DNA of 64,000 nucleotides from Flavobacteriales bacterium (GCA_019694805.1 JAIBBG010000003.1:155129-219128); one strand, 5' to 3'. Shown: positions 55,096 through 63,945, counted from the first letter of the stretch. The notes: generated by a model from the sequence alone, not told the origin. Program-made: numbers and translations.

Positions 55096-55569
55096 ATGAA
55101 AAATTACATTTTTATGATCTTCATCGGTTGGTTGAGTGCTCCGATGACTGCGCAAAATGTTGATCAGTTTCTGGTGGCGTCAGGTGGTGGTAGCAACGAA
55201 ACGCTGGAGTGGAGTGTTGGTGAAATGGTGATTACTACTCAGACGAATACAAATCAGATACTGACACAAGGGTTTCATCAAACACTTCTCACCATTACGG
55301 CAATTGACGAAATGGCGGGAAATGAAATGAACTTTTTGATTTATCCCAATCCGTTTCGCAGTACTATTCTCATACAGCAATTGAACGGGTCATTTCAACC
55401 TCTGAGATTCACACTCACGGATTTGAGTGGCCAACTTATTTTGTCAGAATCATTGCGGTCTGCATCCGATGAGTTTAATCTCGAAAGCCTTGCCTCGGGC
55501 ATTTATTTTCTGAACGTGCACAATGCGGATTCATCCGTGAGAACATTTAGGATTGTAAAACAAAATTGA
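55096..55569 (+). CDS. Small secreted protein with T9SS type A sorting domain
   Basis: 157 residues with a signal peptide (MKNYIFMIFIGWLSAPMTAQ). A short mature part (FLVASGGGSNETLEWSVGEM; NQILTQGFHQTLL) is followed by a type A T9SS domain: NFLIYPNPFRSTILIQQL, LTDLSGQLILSE and ESLASGIYFLNVHN, ending RTFRIVKQN. The gene starts 6 bases after the fibre gene, so the two are co-transcribed. A role as a surface adapter or anchor for the fibre is possible (inference). Confidence 0.9.
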   Translation: MKNYIFMIFIGWLSAPMTAQNVDQFLVASGGGSNETLEWSVGEMVITTQTNTNQILTQGFHQTLLTITAIDEMAGNEMNFLIYPNPFRSTILIQQLNGSFQPLRFTLTDLSGQLILSESLRSASDEFNLESLASGIYFLNVHNADSSVRTFRIVKQN

Positions 55570-55617
55570 TGTTTCTTAAACTGAGGTCGATCTGAAACGA
55601 TTGAATACTCAACTCGC

Positions 55618-55652
55618 ATGGGCTGTCTTCAATGAGACAGCCCATCTTGTTT
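55618..55652 (+). terminator. Terminator-like hairpin after the fibre operon
   Basis: An 11-bp perfect stem ATGGGCTGTCT/AGACAGCCCAT with loop TCAATG, followed by CTTGTTT. The T-tract is weak, so termination may be partial. Confidence 0.6.
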
Positions 55653-55791
55653 CATGATGAATGAAATACAAATCAGTATGTTTGAATTTGTTGTTCGATC
55701 ACCGCTGAATAAAGTTGAGACATCAACGATTCTTACTCAAACATGAATTGGACTAAAGAGTGAAGATAATTTCTGTTTTTAAACTGGGTTA

Positions 55792-58161
55792 TTATCTCAA
55801 TATCTGCACATTGCCACTCAAAGATTCTTGACCATTTAGTTCTAATATGAAGTAATATGTTCCATCACTGATTCCATCTGCGCTCCATGAATTCTGATAG
55901 CCATCCGTCTCATAAATGATATTTCCCCAACGGTTATAGACAGTTAAATGATTATCTGGAACAAACTCAAGATAATTAAAATGTAAAAAATCATTGCTGC
56001 CATCACCGTTAGGTGTGAAAATGTTCGGTGCAGAAACATGCACCGGCAATACATTGAAAATTTTGCAAAGGGAATTTTCACAACCCACTTCAGTGGTTGC
56101 CGTAAGGCATACAGAATATTCACCGGGATAGATTGGTGTGATGATTACAGCACTATCACTATAACCGCCTTCGCCATTGATTTGCCATTCCCATGTGGCG
56201 ATGTCTGAGCCATTGACAATACTTTCACTGACGAAATTCATGGGATTGTTTACATTACTGGGATCGGTGTATATCGCAAAATCAATTGAAGGACTAGGAT
56301 GGATATCGATATCAAAATTTAGCGTATCGGATTCACATCCATGTGCAGTAGCCCAGCAATCATATTCATAGGTGATTACTTCTGTTCCTGTGTTCTCCTG
56401 CGAAATATAGATGTTTCCTGAATTTACTTCACCGTTCAGTGTCCATTCAATTTCGGCTTCTTCATCACAACTCACCAAGATGATATCAGCGGGTTCATTG
56501 CTGCAAAGATCAATTTCAGGAATAGAGATAGTTGGTGTTGGTTTCACATTGAGTATATCTAAAACAAGTCCGGTAGCCACATTACCACAAGCATCCGTGA
56601 CAGTCGGCGGCGGCACGTCCAAAGAGAAAAAGCCAGGACAGTATAACGGGCAATTCGGCACATTCAATGGGAGCTCAATCATTTTACTTTCGAGATCGCA
56701 AGGCGTAGGAGTTTCTGCGATGACTTGTTGTGTCATCCAAGGGTGTTCAATAGTGTAAGGAGGAACCCCAAACCTAACCCGGACAATAGCATCAGTAACA
56801 CATTCGTCCGAACAAATGGGAAATGGTTCAACAGTCCAACCTGGGCCCCAGGTTTCTACGGTATAACCTTCAACATACGCCATAAAAGGCCATTGAGAGA
56901 AGGGCGTGTAATAAACATAGGTCAGATTGCAATCACCTTCTGGATAAGTCCTACCGAGGTGCATTCGGAAATAGAATGAAGTCTCAGAACATGAAGGTTC
57001 AAAACAACACATCAACGGATCCCGAAAATCAAAATTGAGTAGATAGGCTGTGCCCGGCAATACATCGTATGGTGGTTGTGCCGTGAATATTCCTGATGTA
57101 TCACATGACGTGCTGAAATACATCTGCCCATCCCCCATCACTGTTCCGACACCAGATAATGGATCTGCATAGAAGCTGGTTGTAACATAAAATCCGGTTA
57201 CGGTGATTTGTCCAGGTACTGTTATGAGTAAGCTATCTACATGGAATTCCGGATTGTAGCACGAAGGCATGTATTCTGTCCCCCATTCTGACAATGTGCC
57301 GACAATAAGAGGGTCAATCACAATGGGATAATTGCGTGATTCATCCATCAGCCAAGCGGATGAAACATTTGCTGTAAGCTCAACCAATCCTGTTGCTTTG
57401 TTTTCGTTCCATGTGTATACGCCGATTGTGTAATCGTTGTCTTCATCATAGCACAACAACGCACCAATAGAACCAATTTCATGTCCGGAATGATCAAGAA
57501 TAAGTAGACGTCCTTTCCATCCGTTTTCCGTTTGTTGTCCATGTTCTCTATCAGGTGAAATCATAGCTCCAGACGGCAATAGAAGTTCTTCCTTAGTAAC
57601 GAAACTTGCGTTCTGAGTCGAAGGTGATTGGTGCAACCGGTACTGTGTTTTGACACTGTTTTCATAGGCCATGATCTCACGATCTACATGAGGTATCACA
57701 TCCTTTGCGATGAGTACATTGTAACTCGTGTATTCTTGTTGTGGATGAATTTCAGTGCCATTGATACTGATGTTTTTTCCTGATACAAAAGCGATGGAGC
57801 TGCTGGCATTCATGGTAATTACACCATGGCGATCAATTGATATTGGATGAGGTTGAGCTGAAGCATTCCAGCCATCGGTCGTTTCACGCAGTGACGGGAT
57901 AATGCGTTGCCACTTGCCATCTACATCTTTAAAATGAATGGGTCTGTCGGCATATTCAATTCTGATTTTGCCGTCTGTGTTTTTCCAAGTAGCTGTTTTT
58001 TCATCACGCAATGAAACCTGCTCCAGCCAACCGGAAGCGGTGAGTGTATCTGGGTCAACTGGTGGCAACCACGTCAATGCGCCCTGCAATGTTTGTTGGG
58101 CAGACAAAGTGCTCATGCAGAGCAAACATGAAAGTACGCTGATGAAATATCTTGATTTCAT
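55792..58161 (-). CDS. Secreted T9SS type B protein with SpvB/Rhs-like N-terminal region
   Basis: 789 residues from the ATG at 58161 (MKSRYFISVLSCLLCMSTLS, then AQQ). The N-terminal part (about 30-90; RPIHFKDVDGKWQRIIPSLR) carries the 'PIHxKDxxGKW' motif found in large secreted bacterial toxins and surface proteins. Around residues 220-300 it has VSSAWLMDESRNYPIVIDPL, a motif shared with such proteins. The middle has Cys-rich and PKD/Ig-like modules, and the end is the type B domain: VSAPNIFTPNGDGSNDFLHF, LTVYNRWGNIIYETDG, LSGNVQILR. A T9SS-exported surface protein is likely. No toxin domain is seen. Confidence 0.85.
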   Translation of the reverse strand: MKSRYFISVLSCLLCMSTLSAQQTLQGALTWLPPVDPDTLTASGWLEQVSLRDEKTATWKNTDGKIRIEYADRPIHFKDVDGKWQRIIPSLRETTDGWNASAQPHPISIDRHGVITMNASSSIAFVSGKNISINGTEIHPQQEYTSYNVLIAKDVIPHVDREIMAYENSVKTQYRLHQSPSTQNASFVTKEELLLPSGAMISPDREHGQQTENGWKGRLLILDHSGHEIGSIGALLCYDEDNDYTIGVYTWNENKATGLVELTANVSSAWLMDESRNYPIVIDPLIVGTLSEWGTEYMPSCYNPEFHVDSLLITVPGQITVTGFYVTTSFYADPLSGVGTVMGDGQMYFSTSCDTSGIFTAQPPYDVLPGTAYLLNFDFRDPLMCCFEPSCSETSFYFRMHLGRTYPEGDCNLTYVYYTPFSQWPFMAYVEGYTVETWGPGWTVEPFPICSDECVTDAIVRVRFGVPPYTIEHPWMTQQVIAETPTPCDLESKMIELPLNVPNCPLYCPGFFSLDVPPPTVTDACGNVATGLVLDILNVKPTPTISIPEIDLCSNEPADIILVSCDEEAEIEWTLNGEVNSGNIYISQENTGTEVITYEYDCWATAHGCESDTLNFDIDIHPSPSIDFAIYTDPSNVNNPMNFVSESIVNGSDIATWEWQINGEGGYSDSAVIITPIYPGEYSVCLTATTEVGCENSLCKIFNVLPVHVSAPNIFTPNGDGSNDFLHFNYLEFVPDNHLTVYNRWGNIIYETDGYQNSWSADGISDGTYYFILELNGQESLSGNVQILR

Positions 58162-58184
58162 GCGTGAGTTAATTAAGGTTGATT

Positions 58185-58213
58185 CAAATATATGGGAAAG
58201 TTTTGTTCTACAA
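58185..58213 (-). promoter_or_regulatory. Bacteroidota-type promoter for the 789-aa T9SS substrate
   Basis: On the minus strand a TTG (58211-58213) and TATATTTG (58185-58192) are 18 bases apart. The element ends 24 bases upstream of the start codon at 58161. Confidence 0.6.
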
Positions 58214-58313
58214 TCATCTGTGGCTATTTCCATTGACCGACGGAATAAGGCGGTCTGCCTTAATATCTAACCTTCTGTCATCTATTCTTCTCCAAAAAGA
58301 CAAAACGCAACCC

Positions 58314-58321
58314 TATTTTTG
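58314..58321 (+). promoter_or_regulatory. -7 type element before the AIM24-like gene
   Basis: TATTTTTG, 20 bases upstream of the ATG at 58342. No TTG at the expected distance. Confidence 0.4.
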
Positions 58322-58341
58322 ATCCCGATTAAATAAAAACC

Positions 58342-59133
58342 ATGAGATCAAATCACGAAATCGACTACCGCATTTTTGGAGAAGAAATGCAATGTGTAGA
58401 AATTGAACTGGACCCACAAGAAACTGTCGTTGCTGAATCTGGTGCATTCATGTACATGGATAATGGCATTCAAATGGAAACCATCTTCGGTGATGGTAGC
58501 AATAGTGGCGGCGGATTTTTCAATAAATTGGTGGGAGCCGGTAAAAGATTACTCACTGGTGAGAGTTTGTTTATGACGGCTTTCACCCATACTACTCAAG
58601 GCAAAGCACGTGTTGCTTTTGCTTCACCATATCCGGGAAAAATAATTCCCCTGGATCTTCAACAGTTGGGCGGCAAAATCATTTGTCAGAAGGATTCTTT
58701 TCTGTGTGCTGCAAAAGGAATATCTGTTGGAATTGAATTTCAAAAACGACTTGGTACAGGTTTGTTTGGTGGAGAAGGTTTCATCATGCAGAAAATTGAG
58801 GGCGATGGCTTGGCATTCTGTCATGCAGGAGGACACATCATCGAAAGGACTTTGAACCCGGGCGAAACGCTACGTATTGATACCGGATGTGTTGTGGCTT
58901 ATACCAAAGAAGTGGACTTCGATATTCAGTTTGTTGGTGGTATTAAGAACACATTGTTTGGTGGTGAAGGATTTTTCTTTGCGTCTCTTCAAGGCCCTGG
59001 AAAGGTTTGGTTGCAAACGCTTCCAATATCGCGACTCGCTTCACGCATCATCAGCTATGGTGGTGTTCGAAGAAAAGAGGAAGGAAGCATCTTAGGCGGA
59101 TTGGGAAATCTCCTGGATGGTGATGGTAGATAA
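58342..59133 (+). CDS. AIM24/TIGR00266 family protein
   Basis: 263 residues. Family marks: [20 protein letters not shown] near the N-terminus, [57 protein letters not shown] and [20 protein letters not shown]. The fold is a beta-helix-like trimer. Members occur widely but have no settled biochemical function; a mitochondrial homologue, AIM24, is linked to membrane organisation. The gene starts a short plus-strand set with mnmH (32-base gap) and selD (4-base gap). Confidence 0.88.
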   Translation: MRSNHEIDYRIFGEEMQCVEIELDPQETVVAESGAFMYMDNGIQMETIFGDGSNSGGGFFNKLVGAGKRLLTGESLFMTAFTHTTQGKARVAFASPYPGKIIPLDLQQLGGKIICQKDSFLCAAKGISVGIEFQKRLGTGLFGGEGFIMQKIEGDGLAFCHAGGHIIERTLNPGETLRIDTGCVVAYTKEVDFDIQFVGGIKNTLFGGEGFFFASLQGPGKVWLQTLPISRLASRIISYGGVRRKEEGSILGGLGNLLDGDGR

Positions 59134-59165
59134 TCGCATTCACCCATGAGCATAGTTTTTTCAAG

Positions 59166-60209
59166 TTGATTGAAAGTACAGAAATCATAGCATTTATATC
59201 ACAACTGCACCGTAATGATGACGGTGCAGTTGTTTTATTGGATGTGCGTAGTCCAAAAGAATTTGCTCTTGGACATATTCCTGGCGCCATCAATTTGCCA
59301 TTGCTCAATGATGAGGAAAGGCATCTTGTAGGAATTACATATAAAGAACAAGGCCAACAAGAAGCAGTCAAAAAGGGTTTCGAATTGGTTGGACACAAGT
59401 TCGTGGAATACATCAAACGTGCTGAAGAATTATCACCCCGTAAAGAATTGCAACTTTATTGTTGGCGTGGAGGATTGCGCAGCAACATCATGGCGTTGCT
59501 GCTGAGCACTGCGGGTTTCAAAGTGAAGTTGCTCCAAGGAGGATACAAATCATATCGCCATTTGTGTTATGAATTGTTTGAGAAGGGGGGAAGTTTATGC
59601 ATTCTTTCCGGTATGACCGGAACCGGTAAAACTGAATGGCTACAAAAACTTTCTGACAGAAATATTCAGGTGATAGACCTGGAAAAGCTGGCGAACCATC
59701 GTGGATCTGCATTTGGTGGACTCGGGCAATTAGAACAATGTGCCCAGGAACATTTTGAGAATGTATTGGGTTGGTCATTGTTTTCTATGCGTGAAGGAAT
59801 CATTTGGATCGAAGATGAAAGTAGATTCATTGGTAAATTGAGAATTCCGGATGTGTTCTTTCAAAGAATGTTGTCTGCGCCTCACGTAGAATTAATATTA
59901 TCCACTGAAAAACGCATTCAAAGAATCATCAGGGAATATGGTAGTTTCCCAACCGAATTACTTGCGGAAAAAACAAAGTCCATCACCAAAAGAATGGGCG
60001 GTGATCAGGTGAAACAAAGTCTGGATGCATTGGAACAAGGTGATCTTGAAGGTTGGATTAAACCTTTATTGTATTACTACGACAAGTCATACATGCATGG
60101 AAAATCAAGGTATGAGGTCCATATGTTACAATCCATAGATACAGACAGAAATTCGGAGGATGAGGTGATACAAACATTGGTCTCTTTATCCAACCAGCAA
60201 CAAGAGTAG
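59166..60209 (+). CDS. mnmH: tRNA 2-selenouridine synthase
   Basis: 347 residues from a TTG start; no in-frame ATG or GTG suits the family N-terminus, and the sequence aligns from here. The rhodanese domain has LDVRSPKEFALGHIPGAINL and the catalytic Cys99 in LYCWRGGLRS. The P-loop is GMTGTGKTEW (149-158), followed by VIDLEKLANHRGSAFGG and WIEDESRFIGK. MnmH (SelU) replaces sulfur by selenium in the wobble 2-thiouridine of tRNAs for Glu, Gln and Lys, using selenophosphate. The next gene, selD, supplies selenophosphate. Confidence 0.95.
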   Translation: MIESTEIIAFISQLHRNDDGAVVLLDVRSPKEFALGHIPGAINLPLLNDEERHLVGITYKEQGQQEAVKKGFELVGHKFVEYIKRAEELSPRKELQLYCWRGGLRSNIMALLLSTAGFKVKLLQGGYKSYRHLCYELFEKGGSLCILSGMTGTGKTEWLQKLSDRNIQVIDLEKLANHRGSAFGGLGQLEQCAQEHFENVLGWSLFSMREGIIWIEDESRFIGKLRIPDVFFQRMLSAPHVELILSTEKRIQRIIREYGSFPTELLAEKTKSITKRMGGDQVKQSLDALEQGDLEGWIKPLLYYYDKSYMHGKSRYEVHMLQSIDTDRNSEDEVIQTLVSLSNQQQE

Positions 60210-60213
60210 CTAC

Positions 60214-61257
60214 ATGGAAACAATTAAACTTACAGCATACAGCAAGGGCAGTGGTTGCGGTTGCAAGATTGCTCCGGCGGTTCTTTCTGAAATACTGAAA
60301 TCTGCAGATCAGTTTCCACCTGATCCTCGACTGCTTGTCGGAAATGAAAGCCATGATGATGCATCTGTGATTGATCTTGGAAACAGTGAATGCTTAATCA
60401 GCACAACAGATTTTTTCATGCCAATTGTCGACGATCCCTATTTGTTTGGAAAAATTGCGGCCTCGAATGCACTGAGTGATGTTTATGCTATGGGTGGGAA
60501 ACCGCTCACTGCTTTGGCTATTTTGGGTTGGCCAGTAGAAAAGCTAGCACCTGAACTTGCGCAACAAGTACTCGAAGGTGCGCGCTTCATTTGCAGAATG
60601 GCGGGTATTACTCTGGCGGGTGGACACAGCATCGAAAGTCAAGAACCAATTTTCGGTTTAGCAGTGAATGGACTTGTTGCAAAGAATAACATCAAAAAAA
60701 ATAATACTGCGAAAGAAGGTGATTTGATTTTTCTTACTAAACCACTGGGCAATGGTATTGTGACCACTGCCGCAAAACGTGGTGTTGTGAAAGAATCAGA
60801 TTATGCAACATGTGTTTCATACATGACAAGCCTGAATAAAATCGGTGAGGAGTTGGGTTTGATGGATGGTGTGCACGCGATGACAGACATCACAGGGTTT
60901 GGTCTCGCCGGACACCTGATTGAAATGAGTGAGGGCTCAGAACTCACTGCTGAAATCAATTTCATGGATGTTCCAGTCTATCCTTTTCTAGGATCATATC
61001 TTGATCAATTTGTTTATCCAGATATGACCACTAAGAACTACAGCTTCTACGCATCAAGGATGAACACCCTTGATGCGAAGCAGTTGTTTACTTTGTGTGA
61101 TCCTCAAACCAGTGGTGGATTGCTCATTGCACTGGATGAAAAATCATTACCCAACTATCTTTCTTTGTGCAGTGCGCATGGTTTGCCGGATATGTTGATG
61201 AAGCCGATAGGTAAATTTGTTTCTCGTGCTGAAAAATCCATTCAGGTGAATCCGTGA
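60214..61257 (+). CDS. selD: Selenide, water dikinase
   Basis: 347 residues. The active-site loop is KGSGCGCKIAP, with Cys15 at the catalytic position (Cys17 of E. coli) and Lys18. Glycine-rich and metal-binding motifs include NESHDDASVI, NALSDVYAMGGKPLTAL and GGHSIESQEPIFGLAV. CDPQTSGGLLIAL is near the C-terminus. SelD makes selenophosphate from selenide and ATP. The residue is cysteine rather than selenocysteine. It lies 4 bases after mnmH. No selA, selB or selC was seen, so the likely use here is tRNA selenouridine. Confidence 0.97.
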   Translation: METIKLTAYSKGSGCGCKIAPAVLSEILKSADQFPPDPRLLVGNESHDDASVIDLGNSECLISTTDFFMPIVDDPYLFGKIAASNALSDVYAMGGKPLTALAILGWPVEKLAPELAQQVLEGARFICRMAGITLAGGHSIESQEPIFGLAVNGLVAKNNIKKNNTAKEGDLIFLTKPLGNGIVTTAAKRGVVKESDYATCVSYMTSLNKIGEELGLMDGVHAMTDITGFGLAGHLIEMSEGSELTAEINFMDVPVYPFLGSYLDQFVYPDMTTKNYSFYASRMNTLDAKQLFTLCDPQTSGGLLIALDEKSLPNYLSLCSAHGLPDMLMKPIGKFVSRAEKSIQVNP

Positions 61258-61258
61258 T

Positions 61259-61375
61259 TTACTGAATGCTTACCATCATCCGCTGGCAATCATCATGGTG
61301 TTGAATTACGACCAGATAGTTCCCGTTTTCTAATTGGGCATTCAATTGAATGCGATTGATTGGAACAAATTACTG
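61259..61375 (-). pseudogene. Remnant of a T9SS type A sorting domain
   Basis: On the minus strand, upstream of a TAA at 61259-61261, an open frame reads FVPINRIQLNAQLENGNY, then LVVIQHHDDCQRMMVSIQ. That is the last part of a T9SS type A C-terminal domain (hydrophobic-x-L, L.nG.Y.v.i, followed by RM.v). The frame is closed by a stop codon at about 61377, so the domain lacks its own N-terminal half and start codon. Confidence 0.7.
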
Positions 61376-61446
61376 AAATGATGCTGTAAGTCTTGCTAGT
61401 CGTTAGGTGGATAGGGTCTGAGTCGGGCATACTGAAGATCAAAAAA

Positions 61447-61806
61447 TCATTTCAGTCTGTAGTGCAGGAAAAGTATTTCACCTTTTGCAGACACCTTGAA
61501 TGGGGTATGTATTTCTTCATTTGTACTGTTCCGACCAGAAGCAAATAACAAAATGATTTCACCAGGCTGCAACAATCGTTCAGGCAATGGCCAAGGCAAA
61601 AGTTCTGTTTTTTTGTCTGCGATCGCATACTCTTGCAGCGCTATGGGAAATTCAGAAATATTTTTAAGTTCAATAGAATCGGGTGAAGCTCCAATATTGT
61701 CTTCTATCAAGTTGAAATTTCTTGCGCAAACTTCATGTATGACCAATTGGCCATACAGCAACATCGTTGGAAGCATACAAAGAATCAGATGGATAAACCT
61801 GATCAT
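61447..61806 (-). pseudogene. Truncated secreted lamin-tail domain protein
   Basis: 119 residues from the ATG at 61806 (MIRFIHLILCMLPTMLLYGQ), a signal peptide. The rest is a lamin-tail domain: VIHEVCARNFNLIEDNIGAS, DSIELKNISEFPIALQEYAI, LLQPGEIILLFASGRN, then FKVSAKGEILFLHYRLK and a TGA stop. Such domains normally lie in longer secreted proteins that end in a T9SS signal. A T9SS tail remnant in the same strand direction starts about 70 bases beyond this stop, so this looks like the 5' part of one broken gene. Confidence 0.7.
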
Positions 61807-61866
61807 ATCGGTTAAGGTAAAAAGGTTACTCGAGGTCAAATTGACATTACACTATACATTCGAACA

Positions 61867-63699
61867 TTGAAATTAACCTGCCACAAAACCAATCATTTTC
61901 TGAACAGACATGTACTTTTTCTGACTGTGATAGGATTTCTTTTGGTAGAAAATTTATGGAGTCAGTGCGAAGAAGAACTTTATCCGTTTGTTCATGGCGT
62001 TGCATCCGGAGACGCCACATCATCTGAAGTCATTCTATGGACGCGACTATCTTTACCTGAACCCGGAACTTCAGAAACCTTGCATTGGATAATTGCCGAA
62101 AATCCCGACTGTTCGAGCATCATTCAATTTGGTACTGTGATGGCAGAACAAGATCGTGATTATACCGCCAAGGTGGATGTGAAAAGTTTGATTCCAGATC
62201 ACTGGTATTACTACTGTTTCGAATGGAATGGTATCCGAAGTGCTACGGGAAGAACCCATACACTGCCACTTGAAGCTAATCAATTCACGTTTGCAGCATT
62301 TTCTTGTGCAAGTTTCGAACGAGGTTATTACAATGCGTATCGCGATGCTGCACTGAGGAATGATCTTCAGGCGGTATTTCATCTCGGCGATTACTATTAC
62401 GAATACAGTGGCGTTGCAGGTCCTGGAGGTCGACAACACGATCCACCGCATTCGGCATATACACTGGATGATTATCGCCGAAGACATGCACAAGTGGCCA
62501 GTGACCCAGACGCTCAATGGCTTCGAAGACAATATCCGTGGTATGTCATTTGGGATGATCATGAATTTGCCGATGATGCCTGGCTTTTTGGGTCTCCTGC
62601 CCACGATAACAATGTTTGTAGTTGGGAGCAAAGGAAATCTGCCGCAAAAAAGGCTTATTACGAATGGATGCCAATTCGCGAGAATGTTGATACGACCATA
62701 CACCGCGCGTTTGAGATTTCTCATTTGCTTCGTTTCATTTTTGTTGATTCAAGAATTGAAGGCAGGATGCAACAAGTGTCTTCAACATCTTCAGCCATTG
62801 ATGATAGTTCGCGGTCGATTCTTGGGCACGAACAATTTGAATGGCTTCAAGAGCAGTTGATGCTTTCTGAGAACGATCAATGGAATATTATTCTGAATAG
62901 TGTAATGATCAATAAGGCGGTTGATCAATCCGGATATCCTATAGACAACGATATCTGGGAAGGATATCGCAGTGAAAGAGATTCGCTGTTGCGGTTTATT
63001 CATGTAAATGGAATTGACCATGTCATGAGTATCGCCGGCGACTACCATAGTTCCTGGGCCGGCGATTTGCCGTTGTCAGATTATGATACCCTAAATCACA
63101 CTGGTTCTGTTGGCGCTGAAATATCCGTTTGTGCGACTACGTCATCACCTCATTCAGTTGGTGACATCTCGACATTTATGGTAAAAAATCCGCACATCAA
63201 ATGGATTGAACAAACCATGAATGGATATCTCGTGTGCACATTAAATCATGGCAAAGTGATGTCGCAATGGACATACGTAAGCACCATCAATGATGTGAAT
63301 TACACCAAATCCAAAGGCAAGACCATTCAAATAGATGCATTGAATCCATTTCTTGTTTTGTCTGATGAAGATTTGACTTTGCTTGAAAACGAAATGCCAA
63401 TCATTTTGCCATCATTCAAGACTCATGGCATTCTTTGGGGTGAAGAAGAAAAGCCTGAAGTTTTCCCGAATCCAGCCCGCGACCAGCTGTCCATCAAGCT
63501 CAATGTGCAATGTGGAAATTTGGAGTTATCTTTATTTGATGTGTTAGGGAGGAGAGTGAAAGGTGTGCAATATGAATTTGAATTTGCCGGACATCAACAA
63601 ATCCTATTTCCGATACATGATCTTGCTCCCGGATATTTTTTGTTGCACGTTCGGCAAAAAACCGAAGAAATTTTGTTGCCAGTTGTTATCAGCAATTGA
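61867..63699 (+). CDS. PhoD-type alkaline phosphatase with T9SS type A signal
   Basis: 610 residues from a TTG at 61867 (the only start that includes the signal peptide HVLFLTVIGFLLVENLWSQ). PhoD motifs: HGVASGDATSSEVILWTRLS, FHLGDYYYEYSG, WDDHEFADDAWL and GDYHSSWAGDL with metal-binding Asp and His residues. The end (PEVFPNPARDQLSIKL, LFDVLGRRVKGV, DLAPGYFLLHVRQ) is a T9SS type A signal. This predicts a surface or secreted phosphodiesterase/phosphatase that releases phosphate from organic esters. A TACATTCG element lies 4 bases before the start. Confidence 0.9.
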   Translation: MKLTCHKTNHFLNRHVLFLTVIGFLLVENLWSQCEEELYPFVHGVASGDATSSEVILWTRLSLPEPGTSETLHWIIAENPDCSSIIQFGTVMAEQDRDYTAKVDVKSLIPDHWYYYCFEWNGIRSATGRTHTLPLEANQFTFAAFSCASFERGYYNAYRDAALRNDLQAVFHLGDYYYEYSGVAGPGGRQHDPPHSAYTLDDYRRRHAQVASDPDAQWLRRQYPWYVIWDDHEFADDAWLFGSPAHDNNVCSWEQRKSAAKKAYYEWMPIRENVDTTIHRAFEISHLLRFIFVDSRIEGRMQQVSSTSSAIDDSSRSILGHEQFEWLQEQLMLSENDQWNIILNSVMINKAVDQSGYPIDNDIWEGYRSERDSLLRFIHVNGIDHVMSIAGDYHSSWAGDLPLSDYDTLNHTGSVGAEISVCATTSSPHSVGDISTFMVKNPHIKWIEQTMNGYLVCTLNHGKVMSQWTYVSTINDVNYTKSKGKTIQIDALNPFLVLSDEDLTLLENEMPIILPSFKTHGILWGEEEKPEVFPNPARDQLSIKLNVQCGNLELSLFDVLGRRVKGVQYEFEFAGHQQILFPIHDLAPGYFLLHVRQKTEEILLPVVISN

Positions 63700-63791
63700 G
63701 TTTCCTTGCCATATGAAAGCTGAGGAAGAAATCAGATTTAGTACCCGATGGCAAAATCTTCCGATTTCAAATTCCATCGACTGCTATTTGC

Positions 63792-63821
63792 AAAAAAAGC
63801 CACACATTTTGCAGTGTAGCT
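63792..63821 (-). terminator. Terminator-like hairpin, copy 1, beside the tRNA remnant
   Basis: On the minus strand AGCTACAC/GTGTGGCT pairs around an 8-base loop, followed by a T-tract (seven Ts). It sits directly after the duplicated tRNA 3' half. Confidence 0.65.
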
Positions 63822-63831
63822 GTTGAGTTTG

Positions 63832-63904
63832 TGCACCCGCCTGGGCTCGAACCAGGGACCCTCCCGATCCATGGATCGGGATGCACTAACTGGACAGTAA
63901 GGTG
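63832..63904 (-). pseudogene. Degenerate tRNA remnant (copy 1)
   Basis: Read on the minus strand, the T-arm and 3' acceptor strand match the tRNA at the window edge. The anticodon arm region is instead a 20-base perfect palindrome (63862-63881), three bases longer than a normal 17-base anticodon arm. The D-arm (TGTC..GTGC) and 5' acceptor strand pair poorly. It is unlikely to make a working tRNA. Confidence 0.65.
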
Positions 63905-63935
63905 AAAAAAAAGCCACACATTTTGCAGTGTAGCT
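63905..63935 (-). terminator. Terminator-like hairpin, copy 2, after the edge tRNA
   Basis: The same hairpin as copy 1: AGCTACAC/GTGTGGCT on the minus strand with an eight-base T-tract, 10 bases after the tRNA 3' end. Confidence 0.75.
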
Positions 63936-63945
63936 GTTGAGTTTG

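Noticed and set aside
63832..63904. Copy 1 as a functional tRNA gene
   Set aside because: The anticodon arm has the wrong length and pairing, and the D-arm and 5' acceptor strand pair poorly.
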